Source of the DNA: Antedon mediterranea
Lineage: Eukaryota; Echinodermata; Crinoidea; Comatulida; Antedonidae
Reading direction: 5' to 3'
Assembly (NCBI RefSeq): GCF_964355755.1
Contig: NC_092672.1
Location: 11,838,501 to 11,902,500 of the forward strand
DNA: 64,000 bases
Made by a program: the position numbers and the translations under genes. This document shows positions 52,068 to 62,064 of this stretch, one piece after another (the stretch's first letter is position 1; every line of letters starts with the position of its first letter). Below the pieces are notes generated by a model. That model worked only from the letters and a program-made list of their open reading frames with translations, did not search any database and was not told the DNA's origin.

Positions 52068-53537
52068 ATGTACAACTTAGGTACTGGAAAAACTGTTGGT
52101 ACTTGGATATTCTTCTATATTTTGATGTTGCAGAGAACTTATTCCTTCTCAGGATTCATAAAGGAGCCTTTGGATGAGAATCAAGCGGAGGGTGATTTGA
52201 CATTTTTTACTTGCATTGTACGAGAACTTGATGAAACTCAATATGTTTCCTGGTTACATAATGGACACAAGATAAGTAAAAATGGCGAAATTATTTTAAA
52301 TACATACGCACATTATTCTATTGATTTTGATTCAGCATTTGGTTCATACAACTTAAGAATTCAAAATGTACAACGGAGAGATAAAGGAGGATATATATGT
52401 AGCGTTTATAATAGCTATGATCAGATTGTAGAGAAGTCGAGGACAGCTAATTTTACAGTTTTAGAAATTCCTCAACAACAATATCCGATTTGTTCTTCGA
52501 CTAAAATGAGCTATCGTGTGGGTCAAAATGTTGTTCTTAACTGTATTTCGGAAAAGACCACTCCTCTAGGTTCGTTAAGATGGGTAAATACTATTGGAGG
52601 TAGTGAATCAGGATTAAAAGAATCATTAAGTGGTAATTATGAAAAGACTTATTCATTTACTGCAAAACAATCTGATAACAGAGAAATATTTACATGTGAA
52701 TTAACAACATCAGCAAATCCGTCATTATATAGGAATTGTTCAATTGGTCCTCTTGATGTTTTGTATGCTCCTGTTGTTCGTATCCAACAAACACGTGACG
52801 TCATTCTTGGTAATGAAGCCATCTTTATTTGTTATAGTGATGCAAATCCACAAGAAACTACGTTTGAATGGAGCTTTGATCCACCTATTAGTGAAAATAT
52901 GTTTGTGTTGGAAAATGACATAATTTTGAGAATTAAAAATACACTAAGTAGTTTAAATGGGACAAGTGTCTTATGTAAAGTTACTAATTCGATTGGAAGT
53001 GGATCTAGTAAATTGATAGTAAACGTAAAATCGAAAGAATATATAAATAATGTTGTTGAAACAAACAATGGAAAAGAAACGAAAAAGTCTGAAAAAATAA
53101 ATGAAAGAAACGAAAATAAGCCGAAAAATCAAAATTCTAACAGCAATCAACAACTATTACAGACTCCGTCGCCAAACAACAAAAGCAGAAGTACTGATAT
53201 TTCAATTTCGTTGGTTGTGATAATTGCATTAGGATGTATCGTAGTAATTCTAGGGTTGGCATTGATACCTGTTGGTTACATGAGATATACTCGTAGACAA
53301 CCCAGTGACACCATCAATAGAGGAAGACCTGTGTCAATACCTGATGTATACTTTGAACCTAGAGATCACATAGATCCTATGCTACCACAGTTAGGATTAG
53401 CAGCTCCATGGATGAGGACAGTAGGAGTTCAAGTTCCTGGTGAATGTGAATATGATGCCACATATAATACACAAGTTATGCCCCAGCCACGACAGGTATA
53501 CTATACACAACGGATGTACCCGGCATCTTCGTTGTAA
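52068..53537 (+). CDS. Array gene 11: three-Ig receptor, mosaic Ig2/Ig3 junction
   Basis: 489 residues from ATG 52068. The frame is open back to 52041, but only by a TTG start and flank homologous to non-coding flanks of other genes. Ig1 has FGSYNLRIQNV with Tyr and ICSVYNSYDQ, the Asp of the usual VYDSND lost. The Ig2/Ig3 junction joins YAPVV, as in genes 8, 10 and 13, to RIQQTRDV, as in 9, 12 and 14, so a crossover or conversion end lies there (near 52765). Stalk ends LLQTPSPNNKSRSTD. The membrane helix reads ALGCIVVILG. Tail INRGRPVS, ends ASSL. Confidence 0.95.
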   Translation: MYNLGTGKTVGTWIFFYILMLQRTYSFSGFIKEPLDENQAEGDLTFFTCIVRELDETQYVSWLHNGHKISKNGEIILNTYAHYSIDFDSAFGSYNLRIQNVQRRDKGGYICSVYNSYDQIVEKSRTANFTVLEIPQQQYPICSSTKMSYRVGQNVVLNCISEKTTPLGSLRWVNTIGGSESGLKESLSGNYEKTYSFTAKQSDNREIFTCELTTSANPSLYRNCSIGPLDVLYAPVVRIQQTRDVILGNEAIFICYSDANPQETTFEWSFDPPISENMFVLENDIILRIKNTLSSLNGTSVLCKVTNSIGSGSSKLIVNVKSKEYINNVVETNNGKETKKSEKINERNENKPKNQNSNSNQQLLQTPSPNNKSRSTDISISLVVIIALGCIVVILGLALIPVGYMRYTRRQPSDTINRGRPVSIPDVYFEPRDHIDPMLPQLGLAAPWMRTVGVQVPGECEYDATYNTQVMPQPRQVYYTQRMYPASSL

Positions 53538-53750
53538 TGATTGTTGTTTCAGAACAAATAACACAACTTTTAAAATGATTTGCCATGTTTCAATACAATT
53601 GTAAATACATCATAAATATTCATGTTATATTTATGCACACACAGAATAAGTAATTTATATCGTGATACACTGTATGCTGGTATGTTCGACTTCTTTTTTC
53701 TCAAGTAAGTTGTAACAATTATGTAATAATATACTTTAAACAATGACATC

Positions 53751-55208
53751 ATGCTAGGTATTGGAACAACTGTTGGTACTTGGGTATTTTTTCACATGTT
53801 TATGTTGCAGAGAACTTATTCCTTCTCAGGATTCATAAAAGAGCCATTGGATGAGAATCAAGCCGAGGGTGATTTAACATATTTTACTTGTATTGTACGA
53901 GAACTTGATGAAACTCAATATGTTTCTTGGTTACACAATGGACGCAAGATAAGTAAAAATGGCGAAATTATTATAAATACATACGCACATTATTCAATAG
54001 AATTTGATTCAGCATTTGGTTCATACAACTTGAGAATTCAAAACGTACAGCGGAGAGATACAGGAAGATATACATGTACCGTTTATGATAGTAACGATCA
54101 AATTGTAGAGAAATCGAGGACAGCTAATTTTACCGTTTTAGAAATTCCTCAACAACAATATCCGATTTGTTCTTCGACTAAAACGAGTTATCGTGTTGGC
54201 CAATACGTTGTTCTTAACTGTATTTCGGAAAAGACCACACCTCCAGCATTGTTAAGATGGGTACACAATATTGGAGGTAGTGAATCAGGATTAAAAGAAT
54301 CGTCAACTGGTAATTATGAAAAATCTTATTCGTTTATTGCAAAACAGTCTGACAATAGAGCGATATTTACATGTGAATTAACAACATCAGCAAATCCGTC
54401 TATAGAAAGGAATTGTACAATTGGTGCTCTTGATGTTTTATATCCTCCTATTGTTCGTATCCAACAAACACGTGACGTCATTCTTGGTAATGAAGCCATC
54501 TTTATTTGTTATAGTGATGCAAATCCTCAAGAAACTACGTTTGAATGGAGCTTTGATCCACCTATTAGTGAAAATATTTTTGTGTTGGAAAATGACATAA
54601 TTTTGAGAATTAAAAATACTATCAGTAGTTTAAATGGGACAAGTGTCATATGTAAAGTTACTAATTCGATTGGAAGTGGATCTAGTAAATTGATAGTGAA
54701 CGTAAAATTGAAAGAATCTATTAATAATGTAGTTGAAACGAACAATGGAAAAGAAACGAAAAAATCTGAAAAACCAAATGAAAGAAACAAAAATAAATCG
54801 AACAATCAAAACTATAACAGCAATCAACAACTATTGCAGACAAGATCGCCAAACAATAAAAACAACAGCAGTACTGATATTTCAATTTCTCTCGTTGTCA
54901 TAATTGCATTGGTGTGTATCGTATTAATTCTAGGGTTGGCTATGATACCTGTTGGTTACATGAGATATACACGTAGTGACACCATCAATAGAGGAAGACC
55001 TGTGTCAATACCTGATGTATACTTTGAACCTAGAGATCACATAGATCCTATGCTACCACAGTTAGGCTTACCAGCTCCATGGATGAGGACAGTAGGAGTT
55101 CAAGTTCCTGGTGAATGTGAATCTGATGCCACATATAATACACAAGTTATGCCACAACCACGACAGGTATACTATACACAACGGATGTACCCGGCATCTT
55201 CGTTGTAA
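53751..55208 (+). CDS. Array gene 12: three-Ig receptor with tail deletion
   Basis: 485 residues; reference for block 8-14: signal about 1-24; Ig1 Cys47/Cys109; Ig2 Cys140, 157, 208, 222; Ig3 Cys253/Cys301; stalk about 320-377; membrane helix about 379-402; tail 404-485. Two tail changes are unique. A nine-base in-frame deletion removes RQP after KYTR/RYTR (now YMRYTRSDTIN), and Tyr to Ser gives ECESDATY, removing one conserved tyrosine. The signal start lacks two codons compared with genes 9-11 (MLGIG for MYTLGIG). Ig2 ends SIERNCTIGALDVLYPP, shared with gene 14. Confidence 0.95.
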   Translation: MLGIGTTVGTWVFFHMFMLQRTYSFSGFIKEPLDENQAEGDLTYFTCIVRELDETQYVSWLHNGRKISKNGEIIINTYAHYSIEFDSAFGSYNLRIQNVQRRDTGRYTCTVYDSNDQIVEKSRTANFTVLEIPQQQYPICSSTKTSYRVGQYVVLNCISEKTTPPALLRWVHNIGGSESGLKESSTGNYEKSYSFIAKQSDNRAIFTCELTTSANPSIERNCTIGALDVLYPPIVRIQQTRDVILGNEAIFICYSDANPQETTFEWSFDPPISENIFVLENDIILRIKNTISSLNGTSVICKVTNSIGSGSSKLIVNVKLKESINNVVETNNGKETKKSEKPNERNKNKSNNQNYNSNQQLLQTRSPNNKNNSSTDISISLVVIIALVCIVLILGLAMIPVGYMRYTRSDTINRGRPVSIPDVYFEPRDHIDPMLPQLGLPAPWMRTVGVQVPGECESDATYNTQVMPQPRQVYYTQRMYPASSL

Positions 55209-55426
55209 TGATTGCTGTTTCAGAACAAATAACACAACTTTTTAAATGATTTGCCATGTTGCTATACCATTGTAAATAGATCATAAATATTCATGTTATA
55301 ATTATGCACACGCAGAATAAGTAATTTATATCGTGATCAATACATTGTATGCTGGTATGTTCGACTTCTTTTTTTCTCAAGTAAGTTGTAACATTTATGT
55401 AATTATATACTTTAAACAATGACATC

Positions 55427-56890
55427 ATGCTAGGTATTGGAACAACTGTTGGTACTTGGGTATTTTTTTACATGTTTATGTTGCAGAGAACTTATTCCTT
55501 CTCAGGATTCATAAAAGAGCCATTAGATGAGAATCAAGCCGAAGGTGATTTAACATATTTTACTTGTATTGTACGAGAACTTGATGAAACTCAATATATT
55601 TCTTGGTTACATAATGGACGCAAGATAAGTCAAAATGGCGAAATTATTATAAATACATACGCACATTATTCAATTGATTATAATTCAGTATTTGGTACAT
55701 GCACCTTAAGAATTCAAAACGTACAGCGGAGAGATAAAGGAGGATATACATGTACCGTTTATGATAGCAACGATCAAATTGTTGAGAAATCAAGGACAGC
55801 TAATTTTACAGTTTCAGAAATTCCTCAACAACAATATCCGATTTGTTCTTCAACTAAAAGGAGTTATCGCGTTGGCCAACACGTTGTTCTTAACTGTATT
55901 TCGGAAAAGACCACACCCCCAGCCTTGTTAAGATGGGTACATAATATTGGAGGTAGTGAATCAGGATTAAAAGAATCGTTAACTGGTAATTACGAAAACT
56001 CTTATTCATTTATTGCAAAACAATCTGACAATAGAGCAATATTTACATGTGAATTAACAACACCAGCAAATCCGTCATTATATAGTAATTGTACAATTGG
56101 TCCTCTTGATGTTTTATATGCTCCTACTGTTCGAATTGAACAAACACGTGACGTCATTCTTGGTAATGAAGCCATCTTTATTTGTTATAGTGATGCAAAT
56201 CCACAGGAATCTTCGTTTAAATGGAGCTTTGTTCCACCTCTTACTGAAAACATGTTTGTGTTGGAAAATGACATAATTTTGAGAATTAAAAATACAGTAA
56301 GTAGTTTAAATGGGACAAGTGTCATATGTGCAGTTACTAATTCGATTGGAAGTGGATCTAGTAAATTGATAATAAACGTAAAATCGAAAGAATCTACTAA
56401 TAATGTAGTTGAAACAAACAATGGAAAAGAAACGAAAAAGTTTGAAAAACCAAATGAAAGAAACAAAAATAAATCGAAAAATCAAAACTCTAACAGCAAT
56501 CAACCACTATTGCAGACTCGAACGCCAAACAACAACAACAGCAGTAATGATATTTCAATTTCTCTTGTTGTGATAATTGCATTGGTGTGTATCATAGTAA
56601 TTCTAGGATTGGCTATGATACCTGTTGGTTACATGAGATATACTCGTAGACAACCCAGTGACACCATCAGTAGAGGAAGACCTGTGTCAATACCTGATGT
56701 ATACTTTGAACCTAGAGATCACATAGATCCTATGCTACCACAGTTAGGCTTAGCAGCGCCATGGATGAGGACAGTAGGAGTTCAAGTTCCTGGTGAATGT
56801 GAATATGATGCCACATATAATACACAAGTTATGCCACAGGCACGACATGTATACTATACACAACGGATGTACCCGGCGTCTTCGTTGTAA
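55427..56890 (+). CDS. Array gene 13: three-Ig receptor, extra Ig1 Cys
   Basis: 487 residues. Shares signal start MLGIGTTVGTW and 5' flank with gene 12, but the stalk (KSKESTNNVVETNNGKET, QPLLQTRTPNNNNSSND) with gene 10, start-to-start 5041 bases away. Ig1 has FGTCTLRIQNV with extra Cys. Ig2 ends SLYSNCTIGP. Ig3 is individual: PQESSFKWSFVPPLTENM, replacing TTFEWSFDPPISENM. Tail ends with PQARHVYYTQ. Standard ASSL C-terminus and TAATGA tandem stop. Confidence 0.95.
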   Translation: MLGIGTTVGTWVFFYMFMLQRTYSFSGFIKEPLDENQAEGDLTYFTCIVRELDETQYISWLHNGRKISQNGEIIINTYAHYSIDYNSVFGTCTLRIQNVQRRDKGGYTCTVYDSNDQIVEKSRTANFTVSEIPQQQYPICSSTKRSYRVGQHVVLNCISEKTTPPALLRWVHNIGGSESGLKESLTGNYENSYSFIAKQSDNRAIFTCELTTPANPSLYSNCTIGPLDVLYAPTVRIEQTRDVILGNEAIFICYSDANPQESSFKWSFVPPLTENMFVLENDIILRIKNTVSSLNGTSVICAVTNSIGSGSSKLIINVKSKESTNNVVETNNGKETKKFEKPNERNKNKSKNQNSNSNQPLLQTRTPNNNNSSNDISISLVVIIALVCIIVILGLAMIPVGYMRYTRRQPSDTISRGRPVSIPDVYFEPRDHIDPMLPQLGLAAPWMRTVGVQVPGECEYDATYNTQVMPQARHVYYTQRMYPASSL

Positions 56891-57102
56891 TGATTGCTGT
56901 TTCAGAACAACTAACACAACTTTTTAAATGATTTGCCATGTTGCAATACCATTGTAAATAGATCATAAATATTCATGTTATAATTATACATACAGAATAT
57001 GTAATGTATATCGCGACCAATACACACTATGCTGGTATATCTGACTTGTTTTCTGAAGTATGTTGTAACATTTGGATAATAATTATACTTCGAAATGACA
57101 TC

Positions 57103-58572
57103 ATGTACACCTTAGGTATTGGAAACACTTTTGGCACTTGGATATTTTTATATATGTTGATGTTGCAGAGAACTTATTCCTTCTCAGGATTCATAAAAGA
57201 GCCACTAGATGAGAATAAAGCTGAGGGTGATTTGACATATTTTACTTGTATTGTACGAGAAATTGATGAAACTCAATATGTTTCTTGGTTACACAATGGA
57301 CGCAAGATAAGTAAAAATGGCGAAATTATCATCAATACATACGCACATTATTCAATTGATTATGATTCAACATTTTTTGTTAAATGTAACTTACAAATTC
57401 AAAATATAAAACGAAGCGATAAAGGGGAATATGTATGTACAGTTTACGATAGCAACGATCGGATTGTGGACAAATCAAGGACAGCTAATTTTACAGTTTT
57501 AGAAATTCCTCAACAACAATATCCGATTTGTTCTTCGACTAAAACGAGTTATCATGTTGGCCAGAATGTTGTTCTTAACTGTATTTCGGAAAACACCAAT
57601 CCTCTACCTATTCTTACATGGACACAAAATATTGTTGGAGGCATTGAATTAGGATTAAAAGAATCGTTAACTGGTAATTATGAAAAGTCTTATTCATTTA
57701 TTGCAAAACAATCTGACAACAGAGCAATATTTACATGTGAATTAACAACATCAGCAAATCCGTCTATAGAAAGGAATTGTACAATTGGTCCTCTTGATGT
57801 TTTATATCCCCCTATTGTTCGTATCCAACAAACACGTGATGTCATTATTGGTAATGAAGCCATCTTTATTTGTTATAGTGATGCAAATCCTCAAGAAACT
57901 ACGTTTGAATGGAACTTTGATCCACCTATTAGTGAAAATATGTTTGTGTTGGAAAATGATATAATTTTGAGAATTAAAAATACTGTAAGTAGTTTAAATG
58001 GGACAAGTGTCATATGTAAAGTTACTAATTCCATTGGAAGTGGATCTAGTAAATTGATAGTGAACGTAAAATCTAAAGAATCTATTAATAATGTAGTTGA
58101 AACGAACAATGGAAAAGAAACGAACAAGCCTGAAAAACCAAATCAAGGAAACAAAAATAAATCGAACAATCAAAATTCTAACAGCAATCAACAACTATTG
58201 AAGACTAGATCGCCAAACAACAGCAGTACAGATATTTCAATTTCGTTGGTTGTGATAATTGCATTAGTGTGTATCATAGTAATTCTAGGATTGGCTATGA
58301 TACCTGTTGGTTACATGAAATATACACGTAGACAACCCAGTGACACCATCAGTAGAGGAAGACCTGTGTCAATACCTGATGTATACTTTGAACCTAGAGA
58401 TCACATAGATCCTATGCTACCACAGTTAGGCTTAGCAGCTCCATGGATGAGGACAGTAGGAGTTCAAGTTCCTGGTGAATGTGAATATGATGTCACATAT
58501 AATACACAAGTTATGCCACAGTTACGACAGGTATACTATACACAACGGATGTACCCAGCTTCTTCGTTGTAA
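57103..58572 (+). CDS. Array gene 14: three-Ig receptor, extra Ig1 Cys, odd Ig2
   Basis: 489 residues from ATG 57103. The frame is open to an ATG at 57004, but those 33 codons are flank sequence homologous to the non-coding gaps of other genes, so the shorter start is preferred; it gives the common signal peptide. Ig1 has a two-codon insertion and extra Cys (STFFVKCNLQIQNIKRSD), closest to gene 10. Ig2 has a segment found in no other member (ENTNPLPILTWTQNIVGG and IELGLKES). 5' flank (ACTTCGAAATGACATCATG) is shared with gene 11 only. Tail standard, with YDVTYNTQVMPQLRQ as in genes 1-4. Ends ASSL. Confidence 0.94.
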   Translation: MYTLGIGNTFGTWIFLYMLMLQRTYSFSGFIKEPLDENKAEGDLTYFTCIVREIDETQYVSWLHNGRKISKNGEIIINTYAHYSIDYDSTFFVKCNLQIQNIKRSDKGEYVCTVYDSNDRIVDKSRTANFTVLEIPQQQYPICSSTKTSYHVGQNVVLNCISENTNPLPILTWTQNIVGGIELGLKESLTGNYEKSYSFIAKQSDNRAIFTCELTTSANPSIERNCTIGPLDVLYPPIVRIQQTRDVIIGNEAIFICYSDANPQETTFEWNFDPPISENMFVLENDIILRIKNTVSSLNGTSVICKVTNSIGSGSSKLIVNVKSKESINNVVETNNGKETNKPEKPNQGNKNKSNNQNSNSNQQLLKTRSPNNSSTDISISLVVIIALVCIIVILGLAMIPVGYMKYTRRQPSDTISRGRPVSIPDVYFEPRDHIDPMLPQLGLAAPWMRTVGVQVPGECEYDVTYNTQVMPQLRQVYYTQRMYPASSL

Positions 58573-58760
58573 TGATTGCTATCTCAGAACTGATAACACA
58601 ACATTTAAACTGATTTGCCATACCTTTTTAATATCATTAATATTCATATTTTGTTTGTGCATATGCAATACTGATTGCAAACTATACACTTTCTATTGCA
58701 GACTTTTGTTTAACCAATATGTTGTAAGGTTTCCATAATATACTTTTAAACAATGACATT
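58573..58760 (+). promoter_or_regulatory. Gap 14-15 of the gene 15-18 type
   Basis: 188 bp. With 60216-60403, 61859-62064 and 63523-63725 it shares ATAACACAACATTTAAACTG, TTTGCCATAC, TTAATATTCATA, GCATATGCAA or GCATATACAA, TATACACT and GTAAGGTTTCC, then TTTTAAACAATGACATTATG. The first part is also alignable with the gaps of genes 8-14. GCATATGCAA(A) resembles an octamer (POU) site, which is only a word match. No AATAAA. Confidence 0.5.
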
Positions 58761-60215
58761 ATGTACGTTTTAGGAATTGGAAAGTCTTTTGGAATATGGG
58801 TAGTTTTGTATTTATTGATGTTTCAGAGAACACATTCTTTATCTGGATTCAATACAGAGCCTGGGGATGAAAATCAGGCAGAAGGTGATTTAACCTATTT
58901 TACTTGTATTGTACGAGGACTCGATGACACTCACTATGTTTCTTGGTTGCATAATGGACGCAAGATTAGTAAAAATTATGACATTATATCAGATATCAAT
59001 AGATATTCAATCGAGTTTGATTCAAATTCTAGAAAATACAACTTTGAAATTGAGAATACTCAAAGGCAAGATAAAGGAGAATACGTATGCGCTGTTTATG
59101 ATAGCAGTGACAGAATTGTGGTCAAATCTAGAACAGCTAATTTAACAGTTTCAGAAATTCCACAAGAACCTTACCCTATTTGTCATAACGCTAAGCTAAG
59201 CTATTCCGCTGGACAAAGTGTGCTTCTTTCATGTATATCTGAAAAGACATCTCCTCTTGCTCATTTAAAATGGAAACAAAATAATTTGGATGTTACGACA
59301 GGATTAAGTGAAGACACATCTAGTGGTAATTATAAAGTATCGTATTCATTTACTGCAAGAAAATCCCATAATAGAGCAATATTTATATGTGAATTAACAA
59401 CATCCGTTAACCCAACTATTAGAAGGAATTGTTCTATTGGACCTATCAACGTTTTATATGCCCCTGTTGTTCGAATTGAGCAAACAAGTGACGTCATACT
59501 TGGTACTGAAGCCATCTTCATTTGTTATAGTGATGCAAATCCACAAGAAACTACATATCAATGGAGTTTTGATCCACCTATAGACGAAACTATGTATTAT
59601 TTAGAAAATGAATTTATTTTGAGAATTAAAAAAACAGTAAATAGTTTAAATGGCATACAAGTTATCTGCAAAGTAACGAATTCTATTGGAAGTGAGTCAG
59701 ACAAATTAATAATCAAAATAAAGACGAGAGGAGACATAACAAATAATGAAGATGAAGAATATGACAAAACGGTTGATGAAAATAAAGATATATCTGATAA
59801 CAATAAGGTAAATAAAAATCAACAATTGTTGCAAACAAGATCACCAACTATAAATAACAGTCATAGTAATTCAGATATTTCAATATCTCAAGTTGTCATC
59901 ATTGCAGTGGTATGTATTATATTAATTCTAGGTTTGGCAATGATACCTGTTGGTTACATTAAATATACACGACGACAACCCAGTGACACCATCAGTAGAG
60001 GAAGACCTGTGTCAATACCTGATGTATACTTTGAACCTAGAGATCACATAGATCCTATGCTACCGCAGTTAGGCTTAGCAGCTCCATGGATGAGGACAGT
60101 AGGAGTTCAAGTTCCTGGTGAATGTGAATATGATGCCACATATAATACACAAGTGATGCCACAATCACGACAGGTGTACTATACACAACGGATGTACCCG
60201 GCATCTTCGTTGTAA
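58761..60215 (+). CDS. Array gene 15: three-Ig receptor (block 15-18)
   Basis: 484 residues; reference for genes 15-18. Signal MYVLGIGKSFGIWVVLYLLM and following. Ig1: GFNTEPGDENQAEGDL, DTHYVSWLHNGRKISKNYD, RYSIEFDSNSRKYNFEIENTQRQDKGEYVC. Ig2: PICHNAKLSYSAGQSVLLSC, HLKWKQNNLDV, EDTSSGNYKVSYSF, RRNCSIGP. The stalk is acidic rather than N/K-rich (DITNNEDEEYDKTVDENKDI). The membrane helix begins ISISQVVIIAVVCIILILG, and the juxtamembrane reads GYIKYTRR, both shared with gene 17 but not 16. Tail standard, ends ASSL. Confidence 0.95.
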   Translation: MYVLGIGKSFGIWVVLYLLMFQRTHSLSGFNTEPGDENQAEGDLTYFTCIVRGLDDTHYVSWLHNGRKISKNYDIISDINRYSIEFDSNSRKYNFEIENTQRQDKGEYVCAVYDSSDRIVVKSRTANLTVSEIPQEPYPICHNAKLSYSAGQSVLLSCISEKTSPLAHLKWKQNNLDVTTGLSEDTSSGNYKVSYSFTARKSHNRAIFICELTTSVNPTIRRNCSIGPINVLYAPVVRIEQTSDVILGTEAIFICYSDANPQETTYQWSFDPPIDETMYYLENEFILRIKKTVNSLNGIQVICKVTNSIGSESDKLIIKIKTRGDITNNEDEEYDKTVDENKDISDNNKVNKNQQLLQTRSPTINNSHSNSDISISQVVIIAVVCIILILGLAMIPVGYIKYTRRQPSDTISRGRPVSIPDVYFEPRDHIDPMLPQLGLAAPWMRTVGVQVPGECEYDATYNTQVMPQSRQVYYTQRMYPASSL

Positions 60216-60403
60216 TGATTGCTGTTTTAGAACTGATAACACAACATTTAAACTGATTTGCCATACATTTTTAATATAATTAATATTCATATTTTGTTTG
60301 TGCATATACAATACTGATTGCAAAATATACACTTCCTATTGCAGACTTTTGTTTAACCAATATTTTGTAAGGTTTCCGTAACATACTTTTAAACAATGAC
60401 ATT

Positions 60404-61858
60404 ATGTACGTTTTGGGAATTGGAAAGTCTTTTGGAACATGGATAGTCTTGTATTTATTGATGTTTCAGGAAACACATACTTTATCTGGATTTAATACAG
60501 AGCCCGGGGATGTAAATCAAGCAGAAGGTGATTTGACCTATTTCAACTGTATCGTGCGAGGACTTGATGACACTCACTATGTTTCTTGGTTGCATAATGG
60601 ACGCAAGATTAGTAAAAATTATGACATTATATCAGATAACAATCGATATGCAATCGAGTTTGATTCTAATTCTAGAAAATACAACTTTGAAATTGAGAAT
60701 ACTCAAAGAAAAGATAAAGGAGAATACGTATGCGCTGTTTATGATAGCAGTGACAACATTGTGGTCAAATCTAGAACAGCTAATTTAACAGTTTTAGAAA
60801 TTCCTCAAGAAAATTATCCTATTTGTCATAACGCTAAGCAAAGCTATTCCGCTGGACAAAGTGTGCTTCTTTCATGTATATCTGAAAAGACATCTCCTCT
60901 TGCTCATTTAAAATGGAAACACAATAGTATTGATGTTACGACAGGATTAAGTGAAGACACATCTAGTGGTAATTACAAAGTATCGTATTCATTTATTGCA
61001 AGACAATCCAATAATAGAGCAGTATTTATATGTGAATTAACAACATCCGTTAACCCAACTATAAGAAGGAATTGTTCTATTGGACCTATCAATGTTTTAT
61101 ATGCTCCTGTTGTTCGTATTGAACAAACGAGTGACGTCATACTTGGTAATGAAGCCATCTTTATTTGCTATAGTGATGCAAATCCACAAGAAGCTACGTA
61201 TCAATGGAGTTTTGATCCACCTATAGACGAAACTATGTATTATTTAGAAAATGAATTTATTATGAGAATTAAAAAAACAACAAATAGTTTAAATGGTATA
61301 CAAGTTATCTGCAAAGTAACGAATTCTATTGGAAGTGAGTCAAACAAATTAATAATCAAAGTAAAGACGAGAGGAGTCATAGCAGACAATGAAGATGTAG
61401 ATTATGACAAAGCAATCGATGAAAATAAAGATATATCTGATAGCAAAAAGGTAAATAAAAATCAACAAATGTTGCAAACAAAATCACCAACTATAAACAA
61501 CAGTAATACGGATTCAGATATTTCAATATCTCTAGTTGTCATAATTGCATTAGTATGTATTATAGTAATTCTAGGGTTGGCATTGATACCTGTTGGTTAC
61601 ATGAGATATACACGGAGACAACCTAATGACACCATAAGTAGAGGAAGACCTGTGTCAATACCTGATGTATACTTTGAACCTAGAGATCACATAGATCCTA
61701 TGTTACCACAGTTAGGCTTAGCAGCTCCATGGATGAGGACAGTAGGAGTTCAAGTTCCTGGTGAATGTGAATATGATGCCACATATAATACACAAGTTAT
61801 GCCACAGCCACGACATGTATACTATACACAACGGATGTACCCAGCTTCATCGTTGTAA
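60404..61858 (+). CDS. Array gene 16: three-Ig receptor (block 15-18)
   Basis: 484 residues. The ectodomain is of the gene 15 type, with DVNQAEG, NRYAIEFD, QRKDKGEYVC and ENYPICHNAKQSY differences. The membrane region (ISISLVVIIALVCIIVILG, GYMRYTRRQPNDTIS) is of the type seen in genes 8-14, not that of 15 and 17. It has therefore received or kept a different 3' half. The start-overlapping uORF has lost its usual TAG (TTTTGG) and runs for 16 codons to 60446, which would change any translational control relative to its neighbours. Ends PRHVYYTQRMYPASSL. Confidence 0.95.
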   Translation: MYVLGIGKSFGTWIVLYLLMFQETHTLSGFNTEPGDVNQAEGDLTYFNCIVRGLDDTHYVSWLHNGRKISKNYDIISDNNRYAIEFDSNSRKYNFEIENTQRKDKGEYVCAVYDSSDNIVVKSRTANLTVLEIPQENYPICHNAKQSYSAGQSVLLSCISEKTSPLAHLKWKHNSIDVTTGLSEDTSSGNYKVSYSFIARQSNNRAVFICELTTSVNPTIRRNCSIGPINVLYAPVVRIEQTSDVILGNEAIFICYSDANPQEATYQWSFDPPIDETMYYLENEFIMRIKKTTNSLNGIQVICKVTNSIGSESNKLIIKVKTRGVIADNEDVDYDKAIDENKDISDSKKVNKNQQMLQTKSPTINNSNTDSDISISLVVIIALVCIIVILGLALIPVGYMRYTRRQPNDTISRGRPVSIPDVYFEPRDHIDPMLPQLGLAAPWMRTVGVQVPGECEYDATYNTQVMPQPRHVYYTQRMYPASSL

Positions 61859-62064
61859 TGATTGCTGTTGTAGAACTAATAACACAACATTTAAACTGAT
61901 TTGCCATACCTTTTTAATACAATCATTAATATTCATATTATGTTTATGCATATGCAAAACTTATCAGGTATACTGTATTGCGAACTATACACTGTATGTT
62001 GCTCGACTTCTGTTTTACGAATATGGCGTAAGGTTTCCATAATTCACTTTTAAACAATGACATT

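Noticed and set aside
57004-57102. Longer start for array gene 14 (33 extra codons)
   Set aside because: The stretch is homologous to non-coding gaps before genes 9-13, and the longer form would bury the signal peptide.
57150-57175. 3' splice-site-like TGATGTTGCAG inside the signal-peptide coding part of several genes
   Set aside because: Genes 9 and 10 have TTGCAT at the same place, so the AG is not kept, and the unspliced frame gives a sound signal peptide.
58690-58710. TTTCTATTGCAG in the gaps before genes 15 and 16 as a splice or trans-splice acceptor
   Set aside because: The homologous site before genes 17 and 18 lacks AG, so it is not a shared feature.
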